Shown one piece after another: positions 9,081-18,877 of a DNA stretch of 64,000 nt. Each line of letters starts with the position of its first letter. The stretch's first letter is position 1. Below the pieces are notes generated by a model. It had not been told where the DNA came from, ran no database searches, and worked only from the letters and a program-made list of their open reading frames with translations. The stretch comes from Stenotrophomonas sp. 169. Its GTDB lineage: Bacteria; Pseudomonadota; Gammaproteobacteria; Xanthomonadales; Xanthomonadaceae. A program made the position numbers and the translations under genes. The stretch spans positions 1,756,501-1,820,500 of the forward strand of contig NZ_CP061204.1 of NCBI RefSeq assembly GCF_014621775.1, read 5' to 3'.

Positions 9081-10516
9081 AGGCTGTCCTCAAGCTGCTT
9101 GCCCCAATCGCGCAGTGCCTGCAGCAGCGTGTTGCGGCGCAGGTCGTCGGACGACTCGGCGGCAAGGGTATCGATCTGTTCGCGGTACTCGGCCAGGTTC
9201 ACCTCACCCAGCCGGTCGTCGCCCCGCAGTCGCTTCTGCCGGTAGGCCTGCCAGCGCGCCTGCGCGGCCGGGTCCAGGCTGCCGGGATGGTTGCGTGCCC
9301 GGTAACGCAGCAGCAACTCGGGCAGACGCGGGTCGTTGAATTCGCCTTCAAGCGCGGCCAATCCGTCCGCCGCCGTAGTGCGTACGCGTGCCAGCAGCGG
9401 TTTGTCACCGGCACCGAGGAAGCCATCGTAGATCGAGGCATCCACATCGGAGGGGCCACCTTCGCGCGGGCGGGAAAAGACCAGGCGCGCCTTTTCGGCC
9501 AGCATCGGGGCGTGCGGACGCAGCCGCTCCACCTTGGCCTGGATCGCGTCGACGTCCAGCCCCAGCCGCGCGTGGTCGTCCGCACGCAGATGGTTCCAGG
9601 CGACCAGCGCCGGCACCTTGTTGGTATGCACTTCTTTCAATGGCACGCGCGCCATGCCCTCGGGCATCTCACTGGAGCGCAGGTACAGCCGCTCGGCGAT
9701 GGTCTCGGCCGGCAGCTCCAGCAGCGCATCGATATCGCCCTCCAGATCGAACACGATGTACCGGTTGTTGATCTGCGGGTGCACGGCCAGCGGCAACACC
9801 GGGGCCGCGCACAGGCGCGTGGCGGGGTAACGCATGGAGATGTGCAGCAGCGGTTGCAGTGCGGTCACATCCAGCAGGCTGGAAACAAACCGCTTGTCGC
9901 GCAGACGCAGCGCGTACTCCCACAGGCGCGGCTGCGCCTTGCGGAACAGGCGCGCCATGCCGATCGTCGCGCGCACATCCGACAGGGCCTCATGCGCGTC
10001 GCCATCGCGCACCCCGTTGGCCTCGGCCAGATGTTCCAGCTTGAAGGACGTGGCGCCGTCCTCGCGTTTGGGCCACACGATGCCCTCCGGGCGCAGTGCA
10101 TGCATCAACCGCAGCATGTCCAGCAGGTCCCAGCGCGAGTTACCGTTGCGCCATTCGCGCTCATACGGGTCGAAGAAGTTGCGGAACAGGCCATGACGGA
10201 TGAACTCGTCGTCGAAGCGCAGCGTGTTGTAGCCCAGCGAGCAGGTGCCCGGACGGCTCATCAGGTCGTTGATGCGCGCCAGCGCGTCGGCCTCGCTGAT
10301 GCCCTCGGCCAGCGCATGCTGCGGGGTGATGCCGGTCACCAGCGTGGCGTACGGCGAGGGCAGCAGGTCGTCGGCGGGACGCACGTAAAAGCTGACCGGC
10401 GTGTCGATCTCGTTGAGCTCGGCATCGGTGCGGATGGCAGCGAACTGGGCGATGCGGGTGCGGCGTGGATCCTGGCCGAACGTTTCGAGGTCATAGAACA
10501 GGAAGCTGTCAGCCAT
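9077..10516 (-). CDS. sbcB: Exodeoxyribonuclease I
   Basis: A processive 3'-5' single-strand DNA exonuclease used in mismatch repair and RecF-pathway recombination. The 479-residue length matches E. coli ExoI (475). The DnaQ-like DEDD core is visible: FYDLETFG (Asp9, Glu11), the LGYNTLRFDDEFIR block, and HEALSDVRATIGMARL toward residue 180. The C-terminal half carries the ExoI-specific SH3-like and helical domains. The start overlaps the kmo stop (ATGA at 10513-10516 on the minus strand), suggesting translational coupling to the kynurenine genes, which is an odd functional mix. Confidence 0.95.
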   Translation of the reverse strand: MADSFLFYDLETFGQDPRRTRIAQFAAIRTDAELNEIDTPVSFYVRPADDLLPSPYATLVTGITPQHALAEGISEADALARINDLMSRPGTCSLGYNTLRFDDEFIRHGLFRNFFDPYEREWRNGNSRWDLLDMLRLMHALRPEGIVWPKREDGATSFKLEHLAEANGVRDGDAHEALSDVRATIGMARLFRKAQPRLWEYALRLRDKRFVSSLLDVTALQPLLHISMRYPATRLCAAPVLPLAVHPQINNRYIVFDLEGDIDALLELPAETIAERLYLRSSEMPEGMARVPLKEVHTNKVPALVAWNHLRADDHARLGLDVDAIQAKVERLRPHAPMLAEKARLVFSRPREGGPSDVDASIYDGFLGAGDKPLLARVRTTAADGLAALEGEFNDPRLPELLLRYRARNHPGSLDPAAQARWQAYRQKRLRGDDRLGEVNLAEYREQIDTLAAESSDDLRRNTLLQALRDWGKQLEDSL

Positions 10517-11919
10517 CAGTGCGCGCCCTCCAGCACCGGCAACTTGGCGTGCACTTCGGATTCGAGGGCGGACCAGTCGATCTGCAGCAGCGAATCGAGG
10601 CCGTGGGTGGCGTTGCGCAGGATGCGGCGCTGGATCCGGGTGCGCTCCAGCGCGACCGCGTAGGGCGTGTGCAGGAAGGTAACCATGGTGTAGTGTGGCA
10701 CGAAGCGGGTAGGCCAGCGCTGCTGCAGCGCAAGCTCCAGTTCACGCTGCAGCAGGAACGTCGGCTCGGCGACCTGGTCGCGCATTTCCACGTAGTTTTC
10801 CAGCGCCATCTGCTGGATCGCCCACGCATTCGGCGAGCGCTCCACTTCGAATGCGGCGTATGCCGTGCGCAGGTCCGTGGCCACATCCAGATGCCGCGCC
10901 AGTGCCACGCAGTCTTCAAAGGCGCAGTTCATGCCTTGGCCGTGGAACGGCACCATCGCGTGCGCGGCATCACCGATCAGCACGGCCTTGTCGTCGCTGT
11001 GCCAGCGTTCCAGATACAGCGTGCCGAGCAACCCGGGCGGATGTGCATCCCAGTCCGCGCGCAGGTCGGGTATCAGGGGCAGTGCATCCGGGAATTCCCG
11101 CGCGAACAGCGCATGCGCCTGGTCACTGCTCACCACGGTGTTGAACCCCGGATTGCCCTTGTTGGGCAGGAACACGGTGACCGTGAACGTTCCTTCGTGG
11201 TTGGGCAGGGCGATGCACATGAAGCGGCCGCGCGGCCAGATGTGCAGCGCATTCGGATCGATCTGGAACGCACCATCGGGGCCGGGCGGAATCTCCAGCT
11301 CCTTGTACGAGTGGTCCAGGAATTCGGTCCGCTCACCCAGTGGCTGGCGGCGGTTCATTGCCCCACGCAGTGCCGAGCCGGCACCGTCGGCACCGATCAG
11401 GCTGTCGAAGCGGATGTCGTGCGGCGTATCGTCACGGTCATCGATGAAACGCGCCTGCTGCGCATCGAAGTCGACGGTGTGCAGGCGGCGGTGGAAATGC
11501 ACCGTCGCACCCGCCGCCTCGGCCAGCTCCAGCAGGGTGATGTTGAGATCGCGGCGGTGGATCGACCAGATCACTTCACTGTCGTCGCGGCCGTAGCGCT
11601 GCAACTGCGGCGCGTCACCGTCGCGCAGATGGACCATGCGGCCGCGCATCATCACCGCGCGCGCCATCACCGCTGCTTCCACGTGGGCGCCGGCCTGGCG
11701 CAGTGCATTGCGTCCACGCTCGGCCAGCGCCAGGTTGATCGAGCGCCCGCTTTCATAGCCACTCACGCGCGGATCGCCACGGCGTTCGTACACTGTGATG
11801 TTCCAGCCCTGCCGCGACAGCAGGATGGCCAGCAGCGAGCCGGCCAGGCCCGCGCCGACAAGGGTCAGTGATCGCGGGCGGGCAGGGGTCTTCAGAGAGG
11901 GCTGCACGGGCTCAGCCAC
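10516..11919 (-). CDS. kmo: Kynurenine 3-monooxygenase
   Basis: A FAD- and NADPH-dependent hydroxylase that converts L-kynurenine to 3-hydroxykynurenine. The FAD dinucleotide fold VGAGLAGS starts at residue 21 (GxGxxG). RSINLALAERGRNAL, the GADGAGSALR motif and the GDAAHAMVPFHGQGMNCAFED block are characteristic of Kmo-type flavoprotein hydroxylases. The GTG start at 11919 overlaps the kynU stop (GTGGCTGA), giving 467 residues; the longer frame upstream is antisense-like shadow. Together with kynU and the dioxygenase at 14.4 kb it supports tryptophan-to-quinolinate conversion, a de novo NAD route. Confidence 0.95.
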   Translation of the reverse strand: MAEPVQPSLKTPARPRSLTLVGAGLAGSLLAILLSRQGWNITVYERRGDPRVSGYESGRSINLALAERGRNALRQAGAHVEAAVMARAVMMRGRMVHLRDGDAPQLQRYGRDDSEVIWSIHRRDLNITLLELAEAAGATVHFHRRLHTVDFDAQQARFIDDRDDTPHDIRFDSLIGADGAGSALRGAMNRRQPLGERTEFLDHSYKELEIPPGPDGAFQIDPNALHIWPRGRFMCIALPNHEGTFTVTVFLPNKGNPGFNTVVSSDQAHALFAREFPDALPLIPDLRADWDAHPPGLLGTLYLERWHSDDKAVLIGDAAHAMVPFHGQGMNCAFEDCVALARHLDVATDLRTAYAAFEVERSPNAWAIQQMALENYVEMRDQVAEPTFLLQRELELALQQRWPTRFVPHYTMVTFLHTPYAVALERTRIQRRILRNATHGLDSLLQIDWSALESEVHAKLPVLEGAH

Positions 11920-13186
11920 CGGCCCACGCCTCCACTTCGTCGACGAAGTGGTGCACGTCCTGATAGCGGTTGTAGAGCGGCGTGGGGGAGATGCGGATGA
12001 CATCCGGCTCGCGCCAGTCGCCCAGCACGCCAACCGAGCGGAGATGCTCGAACAGGGCGCGGCCCCGCTCGCGGCCACCGATCACCCGCAGCGAGAGCTG
12101 GCAGCCGCGCCGCTCGGCTTCGGCCGGGGTGATGCGCTCCAGCACGTGCGGCAGCCGTGCCTGCACCAGCGCGTCAAGCAGGCCGGTGAGCGCCTCCGAT
12201 TTCTTGCGCAGCGCGTCCATGCCGGCACGTTCGAACAGGCCCAGCGAGGCACGCAGCGGCGCGAGACCGAGGATCGGCGGATTGCTCAACTGCCAGCCCT
12301 CTGCGCCGACCGCCGGGGTGAACTGTGGGGCCATCTGGAAGCGGGTGGACTCTTCATGCCCCCACCAGCCGGCGAAGCGGGGCAGGGTGCGGTCGCGGTG
12401 ATGTCGTTCGTGGACGAACGCACCGGCCACGGCGCCGGGGCCGCTGTTGAGGTACTTGTAATGGCACCAGACGGCAAAATCCGGCGCCACGTCGTGCAGG
12501 TTGAGTGGCAGATTGCCGACCGAGTGCGCCAGGTCGAAGCCGATGGCGGCACCCTGCGCCCGCGCCAGTGCGGTGATGGCCTGCAGGTCGAACGCCTGGC
12601 CCGTGCGGTACTGCACGCCGGGCCACAGCACCAGCGCCAGCCGCGCACCCTGCGTGGCGATGGCCTGCTCGATGGCGGCGAGCGAAATCGTACCGGCGGC
12701 CTCGTCGGGCTGTACTTCCACCAGACAGTCGGCCGGGTCGAAGCCGTGGAAACGGATCTGTGCCTCCACCGCATGGCGGTCCGTCGGGAACGCGCCTGCT
12801 TCCATCAGGATCACCGGGCGCTGCGTGGTGGGGCGGTAGAAGCTCACCATCATCAGATGCAGGTTGACGCTCAGCGTGTTCATCGCCACTACTTCGCTGG
12901 GCAATGCCCCCACCACCCGGGCCAACTGCTCGCTGACCAGCCGGTGGTAGCCCAGCCACTGGGTGGGGCCGGTGAAGTGGCCTTCCACGGCCAGGTCGCC
13001 CCATTGGCCCATCACTTCCTGCACCATCGCCTGCGCACCGCGCGGCTGCAGGCCCAGCGAGTTGCCGACAAAGTAGATCTGCTGGCCGCCATTGTGGCGT
13101 GGGATCAGGAATTCATCGCGCAAGGCGCGCAGCGGATCTGCGGCATCCAGGGCCAGGGCATGGGCGCGGGTAAGCAGTTCGGACAT
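11912..13186 (-). CDS. kynU: Kynureninase
   Basis: A PLP enzyme that hydrolyses 3-hydroxykynurenine to 3-hydroxyanthranilate and alanine. The 424 residues start at the ATG of MSELLTRAHALALDAADPL; a longer frame upstream runs into REP repeats. Seen: YFVGNSLGLQPR near the N-terminus, the FDLAHSVGN Asp that contacts the pyridine ring, and WCHYKYLNSGPG with the PLP-binding Lys at residue 244. The 3' end overlaps kmo by 8 bp. The promoter must lie in 13187-13300, which also holds a degenerate palindrome at about 13259-13285. Confidence 0.95.
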   Translation of the reverse strand: MSELLTRAHALALDAADPLRALRDEFLIPRHNGGQQIYFVGNSLGLQPRGAQAMVQEVMGQWGDLAVEGHFTGPTQWLGYHRLVSEQLARVVGALPSEVVAMNTLSVNLHLMMVSFYRPTTQRPVILMEAGAFPTDRHAVEAQIRFHGFDPADCLVEVQPDEAAGTISLAAIEQAIATQGARLALVLWPGVQYRTGQAFDLQAITALARAQGAAIGFDLAHSVGNLPLNLHDVAPDFAVWCHYKYLNSGPGAVAGAFVHERHHRDRTLPRFAGWWGHEESTRFQMAPQFTPAVGAEGWQLSNPPILGLAPLRASLGLFERAGMDALRKKSEALTGLLDALVQARLPHVLERITPAEAERRGCQLSLRVIGGRERGRALFEHLRSVGVLGDWREPDVIRISPTPLYNRYQDVHHFVDEVEAWAGG

Positions 13187-13304
13187 GAGGGCAGCGGCAT
13201 AGATTGACGTGGCACGAAGTGTACCGCGCAGCGGACGGGCCGATCGTCGTCGACCCCGGTGGCGCCGATCCACGCTGGGTGGAATGTCCGAGGCGTGCGC
13301 AGCG

Positions 13305-13384
13305 CCGCCGAGCACGGCTCGGCGCTACCGGATCGGGGCGGTGGCGTTGGGGGGATGCAGGTAGCGCCGAGCCATGCTCGGCGG
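13305..13384. repeat. Two class A SMAG palindromes, tail-to-tail
   Basis: A minus-oriented copy (13305-13328, ends CGGCGCTAC) and a plus-oriented copy (13361-13384, begins GTAGCGCCGAGCC) flank a 32-bp spacer. The GTAG ends point inward, the reverse of the usual REPIN order. A decayed third copy (GTGGCGCCGATCC) lies at about 13259. They sit between kynU and the divergent phosphatase gene. Confidence 0.85.
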
Positions 13385-13466
13385 GACGTTCCAGACTGCA
13401 GCGATGCCCATGGCCGCGCTGACGTGCGTGTCCCAGTCTTGATGGCTTCGAAGCGCGGATACGAAG

Positions 13467-14084
13467 ATGAGCGACGACGCGTTCTTTGATGTCGATGGCA
13501 CGCTCCACGGCGGCGATCTGTTCGGACACTATCTGCTGCATCTAGCCCGCACCCGTCCGCTCAGGCTGGCGCTGACCTGGCCGCTGGTTGTCACTGCGCT
13601 TCTTTCCTACCTGCTGCGCCCGCATGGCCGGCGAAGCCTGGGCTTCCTGCTGTGGACGCTGACCGTGGGGCTGTCGGAGGCGGCACTGCAACGCGGCACG
13701 CAGCGCTGTCTGAGAGCGTTCTGGATGAGGGGCGAACGTCATCCTGCAGTGTGGGCTGCACTTGAGCGGCACCTTGCCCGTGGTGACCGTGTGTGGCTCA
13801 TATCGGGAAGCCCGGAATGCCTGCTCCGGGGGCTGTATCCGCGATTTGATGACGATCCACGGGTGAGGATCATCGGCTCGCGGATGGCGCCTTTCTTCGG
13901 CGGGCAGGTGCTCGCGATGCGTTGCATTTCGCTGGAAAAGGCGCGGCAACTGGACCTGCGTGCGCAACGGGAAGTGACCTTCCGCGTAGGCTACTCGGAC
14001 TCCGCGCAGGATATGCCGCTCCTCATGCGCTGCCGGCGGGCGTACAAGGTAAAGCGTGCGGGCCGCATCACGCGGTGGCGCTGA
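13467..14084 (+). CDS. pgpC: HAD-family phosphatase, PgpC-like (phosphatidylglycerophosphatase C)
   Basis: Probably removes phosphate from phosphatidylglycerophosphate in phospholipid synthesis. The order of motifs follows E. coli PgpC closely: FFDVDGTLH with nucleophile Asp8 and Asp10, then DLFGHYLLHLARTRP, a hydrophobic stretch at about residues 30-50, VWLISGSPE (motif II Ser), TMRCL-like LAMRCISLEKARQL (motif III Lys) and GYSDSAQDMPLL (motif IV Asp pair). It has 205 residues against 211. The ATG is preceded by only a weak Shine-Dalgarno. It lies alone between two REP clusters, and divergently from kynU. Confidence 0.8.
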   Translation: MSDDAFFDVDGTLHGGDLFGHYLLHLARTRPLRLALTWPLVVTALLSYLLRPHGRRSLGFLLWTLTVGLSEAALQRGTQRCLRAFWMRGERHPAVWAALERHLARGDRVWLISGSPECLLRGLYPRFDDDPRVRIIGSRMAPFFGGQVLAMRCISLEKARQLDLRAQREVTFRVGYSDSAQDMPLLMRCRRAYKVKRAGRITRWR

Positions 14085-14102
14085 CCGGGTCTGCGCGTAG
14101 AG

Positions 14103-14351
14103 CCGCCGAGCACGGCTCGGCGCTACCATGCAGGTCGGCAATCGTGGCCGCAGCGCCGGGTCGCCGATCATGGCGAACGCAGGGTGCAGGGTAGCGCCGA
14201 GCCACGCTCGGCGGAATGCCCGGCCCGCGCGCAGCGCCGGGTCGCCGATCATGGCGAACGCAGGGTAGCGCCGAGCCATGCTCGGCGGAATGTCCATCCC
14301 GCGCGAAGAGCCGCCGAGCACGAAGAGCCGCCGAGCACAGCTCGGCGCTAC
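14103..14351. repeat. Cluster of SMAG palindromes with an internal tandem duplication
   Basis: Complete class A copies lie at 14103-14126 (-), 14191-14214 (+), 14265-14288 (+) and 14328-14351 (-), with a truncated copy at 14311-14321. The two plus copies are each preceded by the same roughly 33-bp lead (GCAGCGCCGGGTCGCCGATC, then ATGGCGAACGCAGGG) at about 14151 and 14231, so about 80 bp has been tandemly duplicated. The whole gap between two converging genes consists of these repeats. Confidence 0.85.
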
Positions 14352-14359
14352 CAGACAGG

Positions 14360-14872
14360 TCAGCCCGCAGGCAGCGGGTCGACGTGACCGCACTGCGCAC
14401 ACGTGCGCAGCGACAGATCGCCTTGGTAGCGGGCGAAGACTTTTGGCAGATCACTTTCGATGTTCTGCAGGTGGAACCACTCTTCATGCAGCAGGTGGTT
14501 GCAGCGCTCGCAATGCCACGCCACGCCGTCGCGCTCATGGGGAAGCCGCTTGCGCTCCACCACCAGCCCGACGCCACCGGCGGGGCGACGCGGTGAGTGC
14601 GGTACGTTGCCGGGCAGCAGGAAAATTTCACCGGCGCGTATCGGAATGTCGCGGACCCGGCCGTCCTCCTGCACTTTCAGCACCATCTCGCCCTCGAGCT
14701 GGTAGAACCATTCCGGACCGGCATCGATATGGAAGTCGGTGCGCGCGTTCGGACCGCCGACCACCATCACGATGAAGTCGCCGTCCTCGATCATCTTGTT
14801 GCCCACCGGCGGCTTCAGCAGGTGGCGATTCTCTTCTACCCAGGCCAGCAGGTTGATCGGCGACGCAAGCAT
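14360..14872 (-). CDS. nbaC: 3-hydroxyanthranilate 3,4-dioxygenase
   Basis: A ring-cleaving Fe(II) cupin that turns 3-hydroxyanthranilate into the precursor of quinolinate. The iron ligands are visible as His48 and Glu54 ([17 protein letters not shown]) and His92 (GNVPHSPRR). The bacterial-type C-terminal rubredoxin-like iron site is complete: CERC (121/124) and CAQC (158/161). With 170 residues it is full length. It ends the minus-strand train from asnS and lies 21 bp behind carbonic anhydrase, yet it belongs functionally with kynU and kmo on the other side of the PgpC-like gene. Confidence 0.95.
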   Translation of the reverse strand: MLASPINLLAWVEENRHLLKPPVGNKMIEDGDFIVMVVGGPNARTDFHIDAGPEWFYQLEGEMVLKVQEDGRVRDIPIRAGEIFLLPGNVPHSPRRPAGGVGLVVERKRLPHERDGVAWHCERCNHLLHEEWFHLQNIESDLPKVFARYQGDLSLRTCAQCGHVDPLPAG

Positions 14873-14893
14873 GACGCTACTCCTGTGGAAAGC

Positions 14894-15556
14894 TCAGTCG
14901 CGCTTGCCGGTGCGCGGAACGAAGGACAGCGCCTTCTCATAAGCCGGCTGCAGCGCTTCGGCGCTGTCCACGTCGATGCCCATCTCGCGCACGCGGCCAT
15001 CGCGCAGGCTGTAGACCCATCCGTGCACCGTCAGCTTCTGGCCGCGGGTCCATGCATCACGGACGATCGTCGACTGGCACGCGTTGGCCACCTGTTCGAT
15101 GACGTTCAGTTCGCACAGCCGCGCATGGCGCTGGTCCGGATCGTCGATCGCATCCAGGATCGCGGCGTGCTTCTGCGCCACATCGCCAACGTGGCGCAGC
15201 CAGTTGTCGGCCAGGCCCACGCGCACATTGTTGAGGCTGGCATGCACGCCGCCGCAGCCGTAATGGCCGACGATCAGGATGTGCTTCACCTTCAACTGGT
15301 CCACGGCGTACTGGATCACGCTCAGGCAGTTCAGGTCGGTGTGCGCCACGACGTTGGCCACGTTGCGGTGGACGAACACCTCGCCCGGTGCCATGCCGAT
15401 GATCTGGTTCGCCGGCACGCGCGAATCGGAGCACCCGATCCACAGATACTCGGGACTCTGCTGGGTGGACAGGCGATGGAAGAACTCGGGGTCTTCCTTC
15501 TGCACCCGATCAGCCCATTCGCGGTTGTTCTGCAGCAGCTTGAAAACGTCTTTCAT
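14894..15556 (-). CDS. can: Beta-class carbonic anhydrase
   Basis: Interconverts CO2 and bicarbonate. The zinc ligands Cys42, Asp44 (GCSDSR), His98 and Cys101 (GHYGCGG) fall at the same numbers as in E. coli Can, which supports the start at MKDVFKLLQNN rather than 11 codons further upstream; AGGGA sits about 9 nt before this ATG. The product has 220 residues. It shares strand and close spacing with the PaiB-like gene upstream and the dioxygenase downstream. Confidence 0.95.
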   Translation of the reverse strand: MKDVFKLLQNNREWADRVQKEDPEFFHRLSTQQSPEYLWIGCSDSRVPANQIIGMAPGEVFVHRNVANVVAHTDLNCLSVIQYAVDQLKVKHILIVGHYGCGGVHASLNNVRVGLADNWLRHVGDVAQKHAAILDAIDDPDQRHARLCELNVIEQVANACQSTIVRDAWTRGQKLTVHGWVYSLRDGRVREMGIDVDSAEALQPAYEKALSFVPRTGKRD

Positions 15557-15600
15557 GAAAGTGTCCCTGCGGGAAAGGGGATGGCTCAATCAGCCATGCG

Positions 15601-16227
15601 CTATGGCGTGGCAAGGAAGCGGCGCATCCACTGCGCCAGCTCATGCGAAGCGGGGGAGGGCAACGCCTCCAGCGCGCCCATGACGGCCTGCTGGTTGGCC
15701 ACCGGATGGTTCTGGCTGAGCTTGAGTTTCAGTTGCACATCGTCCACCACGAAACGGAAGCCGATGATGCCGCGCAGTTGACTGCGGTGGTCTTCGCGCT
15801 CGGGTTCGAACCGCCATGCCTGGCCAACGCCGGCTTCAAACAGATCGCCGGTAGCGGCCACCAGGTCGGCCAGCGCGTCGGTGTCGTCGAAGCGCTGCAG
15901 CTGGCCGCGCAGTTCGGCGGCGGCATAGTTCCAGGTCGGTACGCGGGCCATCTGTTCTTTGTCGGGATACCACGACGCCGAGATATAGCCATGCGGTCCG
16001 TCCACCAGCACCTTGGCGGCCCCGTCGCGACGCGACTGCGGGTTTGCCCTAGCCCAGTGGCCATGCAGCGTGATGTCACTGCCTCGGCGCTGGTACAGCA
16101 CCGGCAGTCGGGTCAGCTCCGGCAGGCCATCGTCACCGGTGGTGAGCACGGTGATGAACGGATCGCGCGCGAACAACGCGTCCAGCCACTGCAGGTCGGT
16201 CTCGGCGAACGCGCGCGGGGTGAACAC
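15601..16227 (-). CDS. PaiB-like FMN-binding protein
   Basis: A 208-residue split-barrel flavoprotein of the PaiB family, annotated in Bacillus as a negative regulator of sporulation and protease genes and later seen as a heme- or flavin-handling fold. Evidence: MFTPRAFAETDLQWLDALF at the N-terminus, LTRLPVLYQ, HGHWARANPQ and SASWYPDKEQMARVPTWNYAA, all hallmark segments. Its role here is unknown. It follows the 104-residue gene by 5 bp, so it is co-transcribed with the small proteins behind asnS. Confidence 0.85.
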   Translation of the reverse strand: MFTPRAFAETDLQWLDALFARDPFITVLTTGDDGLPELTRLPVLYQRRGSDITLHGHWARANPQSRRDGAAKVLVDGPHGYISASWYPDKEQMARVPTWNYAAAELRGQLQRFDDTDALADLVAATGDLFEAGVGQAWRFEPEREDHRSQLRGIIGFRFVVDDVQLKLKLSQNHPVANQQAVMGALEALPSPASHELAQWMRRFLATP

Positions 16228-16232
16228 CGTGC

Positions 16233-16547
16233 TTAGACCGTGCGGCCCAGCGACTGCACCATCAGGCCGCGCAGGCCTTCGTCGCTGGACGCTTTCGGCG
16301 GCTGCACTTCATGCAACGAGAAACCGCGCACCAGCGCGTCCTCTTCATCCAACCCCTCGAACTCGACGAAGTCGGCGTCGAACAGTTGCGCGCGCGCGGT
16401 GTCTTCGCCGTCATAGCTCAGCGTGTTGCCATCACTGTCGAGCACCTCGGCGGTGCCGGCAGGCCGGATGCGCAGGCGTGCCCAGATCAGCGTGTTGCCG
16501 AGGCTGGCCAGCCACCAGGTGTCCTGGGATGCGGTTTCTTCATTCAT
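16233..16547 (-). CDS. Uncharacterised 104-residue acidic protein
   Basis: I do not recognise a family. The protein starts MNEETASQDTWWLASLGNTLIW and is acidic in the middle (SDGNTLSYDGEDTARAQLFDADFVEFEGLDEEDA), with no signal peptide or membrane segment. Codon use matches its neighbours and it is packed between two genes with gaps of 7 and 5 bp, so it is very probably real. Likely cytoplasmic. Confidence 0.65.
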   Translation of the reverse strand: MNEETASQDTWWLASLGNTLIWARLRIRPAGTAEVLDSDGNTLSYDGEDTARAQLFDADFVEFEGLDEEDALVRGFSLHEVQPPKASSDEGLRGLMVQSLGRTV

Positions 16548-16554
16548 TTCGTGA

Positions 16555-16854
16555 TTACCAGAGCGATGCCAGCCAGAGCAGGGCAGCCATGCCCAATCCT
16601 GCCAGCAGGGTCAGCAGCGACACCCAGGCCGGTGTCGCCAGCCCGGACAGCGAGCGGTCCGGCTGCGCGCGGTAGTCACGCCGCAGCAGCCAGGCCAACG
16701 CCTCGGGCTTGAGGAAGGCGCCGCTGCCGAAGCGCTGCGACAGCGCCGGGTGGCGGTCGCGCAGGTGCACCAGGGTCAGCGGCCAGAAAATCACGAAGGC
16801 ACTGAACCCGGCGATCGCCACGCCAAAAAAACACAGCGCGAAGAACAGGGTCAT
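16555..16854 (-). CDS. Small two-span membrane protein (99 residues)
   Basis: Begins MTLFFALCFFGVAIAGF and has two hydrophobic spans (about residues 3-27 and 76-98) around a basic loop with WLLRRDYRAQPD. A strong GGAGGT lies 9 nt before this ATG, which fixes the start although the frame is open further upstream inside asnS. The layout (helix, basic loop with a G-x-G-x-F element, helix) resembles UspB-type small stress proteins, but that is only a resemblance. It is 31 bp downstream of asnS. Confidence 0.7.
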   Translation of the reverse strand: MTLFFALCFFGVAIAGFSAFVIFWPLTLVHLRDRHPALSQRFGSGAFLKPEALAWLLRRDYRAQPDRSLSGLATPAWVSLLTLLAGLGMAALLWLASLW

Positions 16855-16885
16855 CGTTGCAGTACCTCCATTAGTGCAGGATGGA

Positions 16886-18280
<1,395 letters not shown>

Positions 18281-18410
18281 GACTTGAATCCTCTGCTGAT
18301 CGACTCGATCTGTGAATTCGAAGTTTACCGGTTGCAGCGTTCTGCTTGCGAGGCATTTCTGCCGGGCCGGTCCCCCTTATACTCGTCTGGTACCTTCGTG
18401 GAGCACCATC

Positions 18411-18749
18411 ATGGCTGTCAGCCTGACCCCCATTGCCTTTGAGCGCGTTCAGCGCTTCGTTTCCCAGAGCCCGGGGGCGCTGGGCCTGCGCTTCGGCGTG
18501 ACCCGTACCGGCTGTTCCGGCTGGGGCCATGTGACCGACCTGGCACGCGACGAGCGCGAGGGCGACAGCGTGTTCGAGCAGGAGGGCGTGCGCATCTACG
18601 TGGACGCGCAGAGCTTGCCGCTAGTGGATGGCACGGTGATCGACTTCGGCAAACACGGCCTGAGCGAGACGTTCACGTTCAAGAATCCGAACGCGTCGGC
18701 CGAATGCGGCTGCGGCGAGAGCTTTACCACAGACGAAAGCCACCGCTGA
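18411..18749 (+). CDS. iscA: Iron-sulfur cluster assembly accessory protein (IscA/HesB type)
   Basis: An A-type Fe-S carrier of 112 residues. The three conserved cysteines of the family are present: one in the TRTGCSGW element and two in the C-terminal ECGCGESF. I chose MAVSLTPIAFERV because family members begin at this point; the frame upstream has no coding character. No other isc or suf genes flank it, so whether it serves as IscA or as another A-type carrier is open. Confidence 0.85.
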   Translation: MAVSLTPIAFERVQRFVSQSPGALGLRFGVTRTGCSGWGHVTDLARDEREGDSVFEQEGVRIYVDAQSLPLVDGTVIDFGKHGLSETFTFKNPNASAECGCGESFTTDESHR

Positions 18750-18785
18750 GGGGTGGTTGCCGGGCTGCGCCCGGCGCCCGCAGAG

Positions 18786-18851
18786 GCGACGGCCACGCCA
18801 ACTGCAACGGCCACGTCGACGGCAACAGCAACAGCAACGGCAACGGCAACG
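18786..18851. repeat. Degenerate GGCAAC/GGCCAC hexanucleotide tandem tract
   Basis: About eleven 6-bp units of the form (A/G)CGGC(A/C) and AACAGC follow one another right after the IscA stop. The most regular part (GGCAACAGCAACAGCAACGG, around 18821-18840) continues with CAACGGCAACG. A tract like this can change length by slippage. No gene reads through it convincingly. Confidence 0.6.
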
Positions 18852-18877
18852 TCCAGAGCTGCATGGCTGAGGGCTGG

